A stretch of 15,738 bases of DNA from NCBI GenBank assembly GCA_002686465.1, contig NZCP01000015.1, positions 1 through 15,738 of the forward strand, written 5' to 3'. This DNA comes from Candidatus Woesebacteria bacterium. Its GTDB lineage: Bacteria; Patescibacteriota; Microgenomatia; UBA8517; UBA10165. Numbering within the stretch: position 1 is the first letter of the stretch; each line of letters opens with the position of its first letter. Below the pieces are notes generated by a model. It was given only the letters and a program-made list of their open reading frames with translations, made no database searches and was not told the DNA's origin. Made by a program: the position numbers and the translations under genes. Of the stretch, positions 6,830-13,076 are shown piece by piece.

Positions 6830-6865
6830 AACACCCTATCAGGTTAAACGGATTAGGGTGTTTTT
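6830..6865. terminator. Bidirectional intrinsic terminator
   Basis: AACACCCTA (6830-6838) pairs with TAGGGTGTT (6854-6862), with T-runs on both strands. It lies between the convergent metallopeptidase gene and the four-TM protein gene. Confidence 0.85.
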
Positions 6866-6880
6866 AATTTTCTGAAATTT

Positions 6881-7264
6881 CTAGTACCCGAATCCGGTGT
6901 ATAGCAAGTAAGCTCCGACTACGATTGAGACTACGCTACCGAAAGCGTACATACCACCTTTGGTCATAGACTTAGCCATCTGACGCATACTGTCTGGAAA
7001 AAATACGCCGACTATTCCTTTGATCAGGATCAGCCAACCGATAACGGTAATCACGGCCGCGAATTCTGGTTCCCAAACGTTGTGCGTGAGCACTACTAAT
7101 AGACCGATTAGGGTAGCCATCATGCTGCCCATAAACATGAGGGCATCGCTTTTTAATACCCCGTCGACGATTTTTTCAACCGTCTTCCGGTTCTTAAGAA
7201 CTACCAAGCCCTTGATCAGGAGCCATGCTCCAAACAGCTTAGCTAATAGTATGGATGTTGCCAT
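6881..7264 (-). CDS. Four-TM membrane protein, unrecognised
   Basis: The 127-residue protein has four predicted membrane helices, at about residues 4-23, 42-62, 67-90 and 104-124. A short charged loop (KNRKTVEKIVDGVLKSD) follows the first. Helices 1 and 3 share a motif, GAWLLIKGLVVL and GWLILIKGIVGV, which suggests an internal duplication of a two-helix unit. No catalytic or transport motif is visible, and function is unknown. The ATG at 7264 has no SD. An extended -10 lies at 7328-7336, inside the palindrome shared with the zinc-ribbon gene. Confidence 0.75.
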   Translation of the reverse strand: MATSILLAKLFGAWLLIKGLVVLKNRKTVEKIVDGVLKSDALMFMGSMMATLIGLLVVLTHNVWEPEFAAVITVIGWLILIKGIVGVFFPDSMRQMAKSMTKGGMYAFGSVVSIVVGAYLLYTGFGY

Positions 7265-7327
7265 AATATATATTATTTATTAATTTTTAACACTTTTTTG
7301 TTTTTAGGAAGGAAAAACTATGCCTAA

Positions 7328-7387
7328 ACTATAGCATATATAGCTTAATAAGGGCCTGTTGACAATTTTCGCTACATATGCTATAGT
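7328..7387. repeat. 17-bp inverted repeat carrying mirrored -10 boxes
   Basis: The left arm 7328-7344 and right arm 7371-7387 are reverse complements at 16 of 17 positions, around a 26-base centre. Each arm contains an outward-facing extended -10, TGCTATAGT. On the minus strand it serves the four-TM gene and on the plus strand the zinc-ribbon gene. The symmetry fits an operator or co-regulated divergent promoters. Which of these applies is inference. Confidence 0.7.
7359..7387 (+). promoter_or_regulatory. Strong sigma-70 promoter of the zinc-ribbon gene
   Basis: TTGACA (7359-7364), exactly 17 bases, then TATAGT (7382-7387) with an upstream TG (7379-7380). It is the best consensus match in the window. 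It predicts a leader of about 86 bases before the ATG at 7480. Confidence 0.8.
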
Positions 7388-7479
7388 CTATTCACTTAAT
7401 TAATCAAGTTTTAATCAGCAGTAATATTCGTGTCGTTTTCGACTAGGGTTGAATGTTGAATAGAACGTAACCATAGTCC

Positions 7480-7650
7480 ATGAACGACGGGAATAATTTT
7501 GGTCAGCGACAAATGGTCCAGGGAAATTGGACCTGCTCTAGCTGCCAGGCTCAGATTACTGAGCTACCATTCCAGCCGGACGGAACTCGACCAGTCTTCT
7601 GCGGTGATTGCCACCGTAAGCAGCGACAGGATCGTCCGCGCCGCTTCTAA
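7480..7650 (+). CDS. CxxC-x18-CxxC zinc-ribbon small protein
   Basis: The 56-residue product (start MNDGNNFGQRQ) has two Cys pairs, C19/C22 and C41/C44. Between them is the motif PFQPDGTRPVFC, and the C-terminus is basic (HRKQRQDRPRRF). This matches the small CxxC-x17-CxxC zinc-ribbon family common in CPR and other bacteria, with one extra residue between the pairs. Such proteins are presumed to bind nucleic acid or a protein partner through the zinc knuckle. The actual role is unknown. The strong promoter at 7359 and the strong terminator at 7671 frame it as a monocistronic, probably highly expressed gene. No SD precedes the ATG. Confidence 0.85.
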   Translation: MNDGNNFGQRQMVQGNWTCSSCQAQITELPFQPDGTRPVFCGDCHRKQRQDRPRRF

Positions 7651-7670
7651 AGATATATTAAGTTTTTAGA

Positions 7671-7704
7671 AAAAACACCCCAGCCATTTGGTCGGGGTGT
7701 TTTT
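7671..7704 (+). terminator. Strong intrinsic terminator
   Basis: AAAAACACCCC (7671-7681) pairs over 11 positions with GGGGTGTTTTT (7694-7704). It ends the zinc-ribbon transcript. Confidence 0.9.
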
Positions 7705-7857
7705 GGTTGACTTTATTAGTAAAAATAGCTTAAGATCAATCTTCACACAGTATAGATTGAACCTTTTTAAATTTAACTTGACCCAGAAGAAAGGGGGTCG
7801 AATTCGGAATTTTTTTGATTCACTTACCGTTCAAATCATTCCTAAGGAGGAATTATT

Positions 7858-8746
7858 GTGCCTACCCCAATGTTTGGCTTAAATTTGATTGTGTTCGGAA
7901 CAAAACTTGAAGGGTACACTCCTCAATTACTTGAGGCGGTCAAAGCTCTGGGATACGACGGTGTCGAGCCTCCGGCATTCAGCAATAACGTTGACGACTA
8001 TTCGGCCTTTGGAGAACGAGCCAGAGCCGCTGGACTGGAAGTACCTTCAATTGTTGGCATCGCTGGACCAGGCGAAGATATCGGTTCAGCAAACGAGTTT
8101 GAAGCAGCGGCTGGACTTGGGCTAATGGTCGATCGGTTACGATATGCCAAGGCAGCCGGCGCGAAAATTGCTTCCGGCCCAACCTTGGGAGTCTGGGGAC
8201 ATCGACCAGAAGGAATTGAGCCAGATGCCTTGGCAGCGTATTTTAGTGCTCGGGTTCCGAGGATTGTCGATGCACTTATTCGACTCGCCGGGCAATGCGG
8301 CAAGTATGGTGTGAAGTATTTACTCGAGTACATTACGCGCTGGGAGATGTTCGGGTATAACACCATCGACGAGATTGTCGCGCTTCTTTTGCAAGCCGAA
8401 AGCTCACAGCTTGGTGCGCTTATTGATTCGGCTCATCAGACAACTGATGGGCATGGGTGGGATTCTTTTGGGGCAGGGATTGGTCGTTTGGTTGAGGGTG
8501 GCCACCCTATTCAGGTACACGCGTCGCCACCACACCGGCGGGATTTGCGCCATTCGTGCGTTGACTGGACCAATTTCTACGGTCCGCTCAAGAGGTCCGG
8601 CTTAGTGGAGTGGATTCTGTACGAGGCTTTTAACGCCGCTCCGCCGTTCTTCGAAGGTGCGAGCCTGACCAGTCCGCCGTTCATGGATGTTATGAGTCGT
8701 GAAAGGTGCTTTGGCACACATGCAGGAAGAGTGGGCCGCAGCCTAA
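7858..8746 (+). CDS. Sugar phosphate isomerase/epimerase-like TIM barrel, frameshifted near C-terminus
   Basis: This belongs to the xylose-isomerase-like / D-tagatose 3-epimerase superfamily. Repeated barrel motifs are visible: LEAVKALGYDGVEPP (26-40), the metal ligand candidates Glu157 (LLEYITRWE), Asp190 with His193 (LIDSAH), His221 (QVHASPPHRR) and Glu256 (LYEAF), and SCVDW before the final helices. It likely interconverts a sugar or sugar derivative in the cytoplasm. The substrate is unknown. The start is GTG at 7858, seven bases after a perfect AAGGAGG (7844-7850). The open frame continues to 8847, but its last ~48 residues are non-family-like and run through a terminator hairpin. Dropping one A at 8702-8704 gives GALAHMQEEWAAA and a stop at 8744-8746, a natural end for a 295-residue member. 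I therefore infer a +1 indel (mutation or sequencing error). Confidence 0.75.
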
Positions 8747-8785
8747 CCCTCTCATTTTGGGATCATTCACATCACTCTAACACGC

Positions 8786-8836
8786 ACAGCCGTTTCAGGG
8801 AAGCTTCCGAGCTTTCACTGAGCGGCTGTTTTTTCT
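8786..8836 (+). terminator. Long intrinsic terminator
   Basis: ACAGCCG (8786-8792) pairs with CGGCTGT (8823-8829). TCAG/CTGA continues the stem inward and GGAAGCTTCC forms an inner hairpin, with a T-run after 8829. It lies 40 bases after the inferred true stop of the isomerase gene. Confidence 0.75.
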
Positions 8837-8849
8837 TATATTTTTAATA

Positions 8850-8878
8850 TTGACAAAAATACATAAATATGGCACAAT
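8850..8878 (+). promoter_or_regulatory. Predicted promoter of the 9134 gene
   Basis: TTGACA (8850-8855), 17 bases, CACAAT (8873-8878). It sits directly after the preceding terminator and about 255 bases upstream of the ATG at 9134, implying a long leader. Confidence 0.6.
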
Positions 8879-8884
8879 GATCCG

Positions 8885-9133
8885 TTGCTCTTTTACAGTA
8901 TATTGAGCCATGTTTTCGGATAGGCAAAGCTACCAGCCTTATATTGGTAGCGGAAAAAATCGTTGGACAACTGGGGGTTTCTTTATTTAAATTTTATTGA
9001 CTAAATTAATAAAATACTTTACTCTAATAAACTGTTTCTTTGAAATTTTAAGCTCTTTAAGGGAAATGTTAGGTCAGCTGCGTCTACTTTCTAATTTCTT
9101 GGGATTAGCTCAATTTTCACGGGGAGCTAAGTT
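8885..9133 (+). promoter_or_regulatory. Long structured leader with SD-sequestering hairpin (riboswitch-like)
   Basis: Hairpins in order. First is GCTC...GAGC (8887-8908, weak). Second is a perfect 7-bp stem, GCTACCA (8929-8935) with TGGTAGC (8945-8951). It is enclosed by TTTTC (8913-8917) with GAAAA (8953-8957) and has GGATAGGCAAA in the 5' internal loop. Last, at the gene, TTAGCTC (9105-9111) pairs perfectly with GAGCTAA (9124-9130), which covers half of the GGGGAG ribosome site (9121-9126). A second AGCTC (9051-9055) could compete for the same GAGCT. The architecture fits translational control by ligand, protein or temperature. It matches no riboswitch class I can name. Confidence 0.45.
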
Positions 9134-10204
9134 ATGAGTCCAGCGAAGACGAAGAAGAAGACTGATGCAGTAGGGGTTCCAAAGAAGAAGGCGAGGAAGC
9201 GAACGCAATCTCAGGGTGTTCGATTGGTTATTAACGAAGGCAATGAAGCCTTGGATTCCGCGACCATTTCGGTGCGCTGGTTTCTTTCGGCTGAAGTGCG
9301 GCGGCAAAACCCGACCCATATTCTGCTTTTCGAGCAGAATGACCGAGAGGCCGAAAAATATAGCGGTACTTTCGCGGGAAACAATGGCCGTAGACACGTG
9401 TGTCCGATCACGGATGGCGTTAAGCATTTGCAAATCCAATCATCCAGTGGTCATCGGTTGATGGCTGTGGTGATTGGAGGGTCCTCACGCCTTGAGAGTA
9501 ATCTGTGGATCGAGCGTCACACGAATATCGACGAGCTTACTGATGACGATAATAATAAGTATTGTCTCAACATCAATTGGGAGCAAGCCAGGCAACGTCT
9601 GGTAGGTCTAGTCGTTCTAGCCGACCAAGCTGTCGAGGAGTCAATGAGGCTCTGTGGCATGGCTACAGAGCCAGCACTTGGAGTGCTCATGGTCGACGTG
9701 ATCGGAGCAAAGAGATACGACCTTGGGGTACTGACGGAACGCCTTGATTGCACGGAAGGTTGTAGAATCAATGTAATCAGAAAAGATTCAGGTCCTGTAG
9801 CAAATGCATGCGGGGGTATCCAATATTCCCTAGGAGTGCCAAAGCGTCTACGGGATGAAATCGATTTGCGATTACTTGTTCCGACAGAACACCCGTTGGG
9901 TCCGGCAGAGGGATTGATGTCAAACGAATCATTCCTCCTGCATTGCAGTGAAGCAGTTTGGAATGGCTGCATTCTTTCTCAGCTCCATAAACAAGGCCTT
10001 AAGCGTCAACAGGATGCCGAGGCTAATGTTACGGGCAGGGAGGTGACCATTATGGTCGAGTCCACTGATCCAATTCAAATCGGTGCGGCTGTGTTGAAAG
10101 CCCAGGGTTGTACCGTTGACATTTGGGGAGGTGGGCACAACCAATTGGGAGTGGTCGTCAAATTCGGCGATGTCGAATTGCACAGGGAAAAATACGAGGG
10201 ATAA
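9134..10204 (+). CDS. Unrecognised 356-residue protein with basic N-terminus
   Basis: The N-terminal ~28 residues are strongly basic (KTKKKTDAVGVPKKKARKR), suggesting nucleic-acid contact or a disordered tail. The rest alternates strand-like and helical segments (RLVINEGNEALDSATISVRW, HRLMAVVIGGSSRLE, LVGLVVLADQAVEESMRLCG, GVLMVDVIGAKRYDLGVLTE, EVTIMVESTDPIQIGAAVLK). Cysteines are scattered and form no zinc motif. There is no signal peptide or membrane helix. I recognise no family. The start ATG is seven bases after GGGGAG. The gene is monocistronic: promoter at 8850, structured leader, terminator at 10271. It lies just left of the cassette-like array and could belong to it, but no repeat element precedes it. 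Confidence 0.8.
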   Translation: MSPAKTKKKTDAVGVPKKKARKRTQSQGVRLVINEGNEALDSATISVRWFLSAEVRRQNPTHILLFEQNDREAEKYSGTFAGNNGRRHVCPITDGVKHLQIQSSSGHRLMAVVIGGSSRLESNLWIERHTNIDELTDDDNNKYCLNINWEQARQRLVGLVVLADQAVEESMRLCGMATEPALGVLMVDVIGAKRYDLGVLTERLDCTEGCRINVIRKDSGPVANACGGIQYSLGVPKRLRDEIDLRLLVPTEHPLGPAEGLMSNESFLLHCSEAVWNGCILSQLHKQGLKRQQDAEANVTGREVTIMVESTDPIQIGAAVLKAQGCTVDIWGGGHNQLGVVVKFGDVELHREKYEG

Positions 10205-10216
10205 TAACCCTCATTC

Positions 10217-10249
10217 AATTTCCAGGCGAGATGAGCGCCGCTTGGAATT
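10217..10249 (+). other. Hairpin after the 9134 gene
   Basis: AATTTCCA and TTGGAATT, with GGCG/CGCC inside, form an imperfect hairpin starting 12 bases after the stop. There is no T-run. It may stabilise the 3' end of the transcript. Confidence 0.4.
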
Positions 10250-10270
10250 ACGATCTTTCATGAATCATTT

Positions 10271-10314
10271 GGAGTCTGAATTGTTTGCTCAACTTTTCAG
10301 ACTCCTCTTTTTTT
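10271..10314 (+). terminator. Strong intrinsic terminator
   Basis: GGAGTCTGAA (10271-10280) pairs perfectly with TTCAGACTCC (10296-10305), followed by TC and a run of Ts. It ends the 9134 transcript. Confidence 0.9.
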
Positions 10315-10318
10315 ACCC

Positions 10319-10390
10319 AAAAAACCCACAGGGTTCTAACTCCCTTCTGGGGTAATAAAAAAATCTGCTCAACAAAGCAGATTTTTTCAA
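10319..10390 (+). repeat. Type I intergenic hairpin module, copy 1 (diverged)
   Basis: It begins AAAAAACCC, contains GGTTC.AAC and CCTTCT, then an A-run and the terminator hairpin ATCTGCT / AGCAGAT (10363-10382) with T-run. Order and spacing match the near-identical copies at 13698 and 15441. The stem sequence differs but stays paired. It ends at the TGGGTC junction that opens the repeat at 10391. Confidence 0.65.
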
Positions 10391-10489
10391 TGGGTCAGAC
10401 AGGGTGGCGGTTTGGAAAAGGTTGGTTAGGGAGATGAGTGTTTGGGTGAGTGGGCTTGGGTTGACAGGAGGGTGAGAATGTAGTACATT
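10391..10489 (+). promoter_or_regulatory. Repeated promoter module R, copy 1
   Basis: The module starts TGGGTCAGACAGGGTGGC and continues GTTTGGAAAAGGTTGGTT to GAGATG (10436). After a 24-base GT-rich stretch come TTGACA (10461-10466), a 17-base spacer and TACATT (10484-10489). Related copies begin at 11116, 13018 and 14796. Copies 1 and 2 share the first 13 bases of the promoter spacer (GGAGGGTGAGAAT). This copy drives the 10533 gene. The conserved upstream block probably binds a shared activator or is a recombination relic; both are inference. Confidence 0.75.
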
Positions 10490-10532
10490 TTCTTTTCGTC
10501 ACTCGTTCTCCAAAAAAAGAAAGGAATGTTCA

Positions 10533-10964
10533 ATGCAACAAATTGAATTTCGTGTGGAATCTCGGCATGGCCCCTTTACTTTTAAGGCCTTGGTGCATAG
10601 TCCTGTTTCTTTGGACCAATTTCACCTTGCCCCACTGGAGTTTTACGCAAGGCATGGTGGTGAAGTTCCATCGTTGCCTCATCATGAATTGGAGATTACG
10701 GAGCCTGGAAATGTATTTTTTGAGCAACGTGTATTGCATGTACATCCGTCTCGAAAAAATCAGTATCATCTAATGGTTTGTTATCCTCAACGAATTGCTT
10801 CCCATAAGGATGCATTGGGAATTTTTCGAACGTGGTGCCTTGGCACTGTGTTGACTATTGTCGAAGAGATTGACCTCAATACTATTCTTGGGGAATGCGA
10901 TAATGACCATGCGCTTATGGAGAAAAAGTTATTGCAGAGGTTTGCGATTAAGATTGAAGAGTAG
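10533..10964 (+). CDS. Unrecognised 143-residue protein
   Basis: The product is a soluble, mixed alpha/beta-like protein rich in His, Leu and aromatic residues (EFRVESRHGPFTFKALVHS, HHELEITEPGNVFFEQRVL, QYHLMVCYPQRIASHKD). It ends in an acidic helix (NDHALMEKKLLQRFAIKIEE). There is no signal peptide, membrane segment or known motif. The start ATG lies seven bases after AAAGGA (10520-10525), about 37 bases after the predicted transcription start of module R. It stands alone between module R copy 1 and the terminator at 10986, so it is a single-gene segment of the array. The function is not inferable from context. Confidence 0.75.
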   Translation: MQQIEFRVESRHGPFTFKALVHSPVSLDQFHLAPLEFYARHGGEVPSLPHHELEITEPGNVFFEQRVLHVHPSRKNQYHLMVCYPQRIASHKDALGIFRTWCLGTVLTIVEEIDLNTILGECDNDHALMEKKLLQRFAIKIEE

Positions 10965-10985
10965 GATTGACCAAGGTTCTGTACT

Positions 10986-11024
10986 CCGTTTTCATTTGGC
11001 TTGCCAATGAAGACGGGGTTTTTT
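10986..11024 (+). terminator. Intrinsic terminator
   Basis: CCGTTTTCATT pairs with AATGAAGACGG (one G-U pair), with a further GG/CC pair inside and a run of six Ts at 11019. It ends the 10533 transcript. A remnant-like AAGACGGGGTTTTT recurs before module R copy 4 (14783-14796). Confidence 0.8.
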
Positions 11025-11035
11025 ATTCTCCAAAC

Positions 11036-11115
11036 CAAAAACACCTCCTTTCGACTCGTTCCCTTTCGGGAATATCGCTCAAGGTCTTCGACTATAGGGA
11101 AAGGAGATGCGTTTG
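11036..11115. repeat. Type II intergenic hairpin module, copy 1
   Basis: The left arm CAAAAACACCTCC (11036-11048) and right arm GGAGATGCGTTTG (11103-11115) pair over 13 positions with two mismatches and one G-U. CTTTC/GAAAG extends the stem inward. The arms recur almost unchanged at 12953-12965 and 13004-13016 around a different interior. The right arm ends at the TGGGGTC junction of module R. Confidence 0.7.
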
Positions 11116-11215
11116 TGGGGTCAGACAGGGTGGCAGTTTTGAAAATGCTTATAAGTGAGATGAATGTTTGGGTGAGGTGTTTAGGGTTGACAGGAGGGTG
11201 AGAATATGTTACATT
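11116..11215 (+). promoter_or_regulatory. Repeated promoter module R, copy 2
   Basis: It opens TGGGGTCAGACAGGGTGGCA and runs to GAGATG (11162). Then follow 24 bases, TTGACA (11187-11192), a 17-base spacer and TACATT (11210-11215). The geometry matches copy 1. It drives the 11283-12886 operon. Confidence 0.75.
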
Positions 11216-11222
11216 GTATCTT

Positions 11223-11240
11223 CTGATAGAGTTCTATCAG
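11223..11240 (+). other. 5'-UTR hairpin
   Basis: CTGATAG (11223-11229) pairs with CTATCAG (11234-11240) across a four-base loop. It lies right at the predicted 5' end of the transcript, so it may protect the mRNA end. Confidence 0.5.
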
Positions 11241-11282
11241 GGTGTTTGTTTGAAAACTTACTCTTACTTGGGAGGATTTGCC

Positions 11283-11888
11283 ATGACGGATTCAACCGTC
11301 AATCAACAGGTCACAGCCCTTCGGGTGCGTGATTCGGACGTGAAGAAGGCAGAGGTACGGGAATGGTTTTTGGACCTTCCTGATGGTGGGGCTAATCTTG
11401 GCGTATCTCGTCGATACATCGAGAAAATGGCTTATGATTTGAACTTAGGAGTTGATGAGTTTGAACTCCTTGTCGCCGCGCGAACCAAGCATGATGCTTC
11501 GTTTCCGACCATGGTGAAGTTGTTGAACGATGGCAGGACGGCAGGGGAAGTCTTCGGATTTTACGAAGCACGGCTTGAAATCAATGGAAGACTGAACGAG
11601 GATGACACAATTTCCATTGCTGCTCTGGCTCGTTTTTCGCAGGCATATCCTGATGCTGACCCATGCGAAAGTTTGTTTGCGGAGCAAGTTTTGAGTGTTA
11701 AGGATGTCGTCAGCGCGAAACTTCCTTGGGTGAAGTACGCTGGGTCGGCGCTTGATTGTGCCTGCGAGATTCGCGATGCATATCCTGATGCAGCGACTCT
11801 CGAAGGGGCTATGTCAATGTTTGACGTCAGGCAGGCCGTTGAGGATGGCGTTGTCAACGCAGACGAAGAGAGGGAAAAGAATCAGTAG
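11283..11888 (+). CDS. Unrecognised helical protein, partner of a J-domain gene
   Basis: The 201-residue protein is acidic and mostly helical by pattern (VKKAEVREWFLDLPD, SRRYIEKMAYDLNLGVDEFELLVAART, TMVKLLNDGRTAGEVFGFYEARL). It contains a loosely repeated motif, ARFSQAYPDADPCESLF and CEIRDAYPDAATLEGAM. It has no membrane segment or zinc motif and I do not recognise the family. I chose ATG 11283 because GGGAGG (11270-11275) sits seven bases upstream. An earlier in-frame start at 11214 would overlap the -10 box and so cannot be used from that promoter. The J-domain gene follows after 41 bases. The protein might be a client or regulator of the J-protein, which is inference. Confidence 0.75.
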   Translation: MTDSTVNQQVTALRVRDSDVKKAEVREWFLDLPDGGANLGVSRRYIEKMAYDLNLGVDEFELLVAARTKHDASFPTMVKLLNDGRTAGEVFGFYEARLEINGRLNEDDTISIAALARFSQAYPDADPCESLFAEQVLSVKDVVSAKLPWVKYAGSALDCACEIRDAYPDAATLEGAMSMFDVRQAVEDGVVNADEEREKNQ

Positions 11889-11929
11889 CACTCTCTTGGA
11901 CAAGGCAAGTCTTTGAAAGGAGGTGCTAC

Positions 11930-12886
11930 ATGTCCAGTAAAAATCCTTTTGCGGTTTTAGGCTTTGCTCGAGATGCATTTAAGGGTCTCAAGGATGATGA
12001 GGCTGCCACATTAGTACGGTTTCAGTACCGACAGTTGGCAGCAATTTTTCATACAGATGGCAGTAGGCCGAACCAAAAGAGATTCCGGGCAATTCAAGAC
12101 GCGTGGGAGTTTGTCGATTTCACTTCTCGACCAGAAAGTTTTCGACAATATCGTATTGCATTTGAAAAGACTCGGAAAAATGCCATCGCTGATTTGGAAG
12201 CAACTCTTGAGCATTCAGCAAATTTACTCAGGGCTACCGAGGAATCTGCGCTGAGGTTTTGGGAGGCATTTGCTGTTCCTCAAAAGTTGCCCAGTGTGAA
12301 GTACGGCTACGTTCATTCTGTATTTGACATACCTGCTTGTCGGGTGATTGTACATAATGAACTGAAGACAGTACTAGTTAGTCAGGCTGCCGATAGGCCA
12401 TTTTTTCCCGGGGAGACCTCTGATATGCCGGGAAGAAATTTTGACCTTGAGATTGGTCCTGACGGAAGTTTGACCCTTTACCCCATCAAAAAGGTAGTGT
12501 TTCATTCTGGCAAGGAGAACGCTCCTGACTTACCTCCAGGGTGGGTTCAGATTAGCAATCAACCTGCCAAGTCTTACTACTGGGGAAGAGATGGTGATGA
12601 ATCTTACGATTTGTCGGGAGTACATATCATTGGTTCGTATTTGGTTAAGACATTGTCCGAAAATGACGAGCTGCGTCGTAGTCAGAAATTACTCTCGCAA
12701 GACGTGGGAGCTGGTGACTTCGAAGCACTCGAGCAGGGTTTTGAGTGGAGTTCATTTAGTGCTTATGTGCGGGCGATGTTGCCACTGATGATTTCTGATG
12801 CAACTCTGGTCGGTGTTGTCCGACGAGATGACAAGTCGTTATTTAAGGTAATTGGAAGGCTCGGCAGGGCAATTCATTACACGTGA
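11930..12886 (+). CDS. J-domain protein with HTD in place of HPD
   Basis: Residues 5-65 form a DnaJ-type J domain: NPFAVLGF at the start, helix II YRQLAAIF, then HTD (41-43), NQKRFRAIQDAWEFV as helix III. The canonical HPD that triggers Hsp70 ATP hydrolysis has Pro changed to Thr. This should weaken or abolish DnaK stimulation. Residues about 66-120 are helical. Residues about 120-318 are a mixed region with strand-like segments (ACRVIVHNELKTVLVSQA, FDLEIGPDGSLTLYPIKKVV, GVHIIGSYLVKTL) that I cannot assign. There is no Gly/Phe region or zinc domain, so it is a class-III-like J-protein. The start ATG follows AAGGAGG (11917-11923) at six bases. It is second in an operon and is followed by a strong terminator. 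Confidence 0.75.
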   Translation: MSSKNPFAVLGFARDAFKGLKDDEAATLVRFQYRQLAAIFHTDGSRPNQKRFRAIQDAWEFVDFTSRPESFRQYRIAFEKTRKNAIADLEATLEHSANLLRATEESALRFWEAFAVPQKLPSVKYGYVHSVFDIPACRVIVHNELKTVLVSQAADRPFFPGETSDMPGRNFDLEIGPDGSLTLYPIKKVVFHSGKENAPDLPPGWVQISNQPAKSYYWGRDGDESYDLSGVHIIGSYLVKTLSENDELRRSQKLLSQDVGAGDFEALEQGFEWSSFSAYVRAMLPLMISDATLVGVVRRDDKSLFKVIGRLGRAIHYT

Positions 12887-12900
12887 AAAAAGTTCATTTT

Positions 12901-12949
12901 GACCCGTTACACTTCTTAGAAAGGAAGGTGTAGCGGGTCATATTTTTTT
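12901..12949 (+). terminator. Strong intrinsic terminator
   Basis: GACCCGTTACAC (12901-12912) pairs with GTGTAGCGGGTC (12928-12939) over 12 positions with one G-U, then ATA and a T-run. It ends the J-domain operon. Confidence 0.9.
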
Positions 12950-12952
12950 AAC

Positions 12953-13016
12953 CAAAAACACCTCCATAACCCGCCTTCGCATGAAGCTACGGTAGGGCAA
13001 GGGGGAGATGCGTTTG
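12953..13016. repeat. Type II intergenic hairpin module, copy 2
   Basis: It has the same 13-base left and right arms as the copy at 11036-11115 with a different, shorter interior (CATAACCCGCC to GGGCAAGGG). It is again followed at once by the T(G)GGGTCAGAC start of module R. A conserved outside with a variable inside suggests selection for the folded arms. Confidence 0.7.
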
Positions 13017-13017
13017 G

Positions 13018-13063
13018 TGGGTCAGACAGGGTGACGCTTTGGAAAAGGTTGGTTTCTGAGATG
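13018..13063 (+). repeat. Repeated module R, copy 3 (promoterless remnant)
   Basis: TGGGTCAGACAGGGTGACGC through GGAAAAGGTTGGTTTCTGAGATG matches the conserved upstream block of module R. The promoter that should follow about 25 bases later is missing. Instead, the end of the convergent minus-strand gene begins 13 bases on. The plus-strand gene it served has been lost or replaced, which is inference. Confidence 0.7.
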
Positions 13064-13076
13064 GGGAGGTGGAAAA

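Noticed and set aside
7730..7756. Promoter for the isomerase gene within 7705-7857
   Set aside because: Candidates such as TTGACT/TTAAGA and TTAAGA/TATAGA have poor boxes or a 15-base spacing. None is convincing, so the leader is left without a called promoter.
8747..8847. C-terminal extension of the isomerase to 8847
   Set aside because: The last residues are encoded by a terminator stem and T-run (ending CFFLYF), and the alternative frame gives a family-like end.
8885..8975. Cyclic-di-GMP-I (GEMM) riboswitch
   Set aside because: GCAAAGC followed by a stem and GGTAGC recalls part of that class. The required upstream GGCAAACC stem, the G-rich junction and the tetraloop receptor are not present, so I call it only an unassigned structured leader.
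10319..13063. CRISPR array
   Set aside because: The repeats are hundreds of bases apart, imperfect, carry promoters and enclose genes. There are no short regular spacers and no cas genes.
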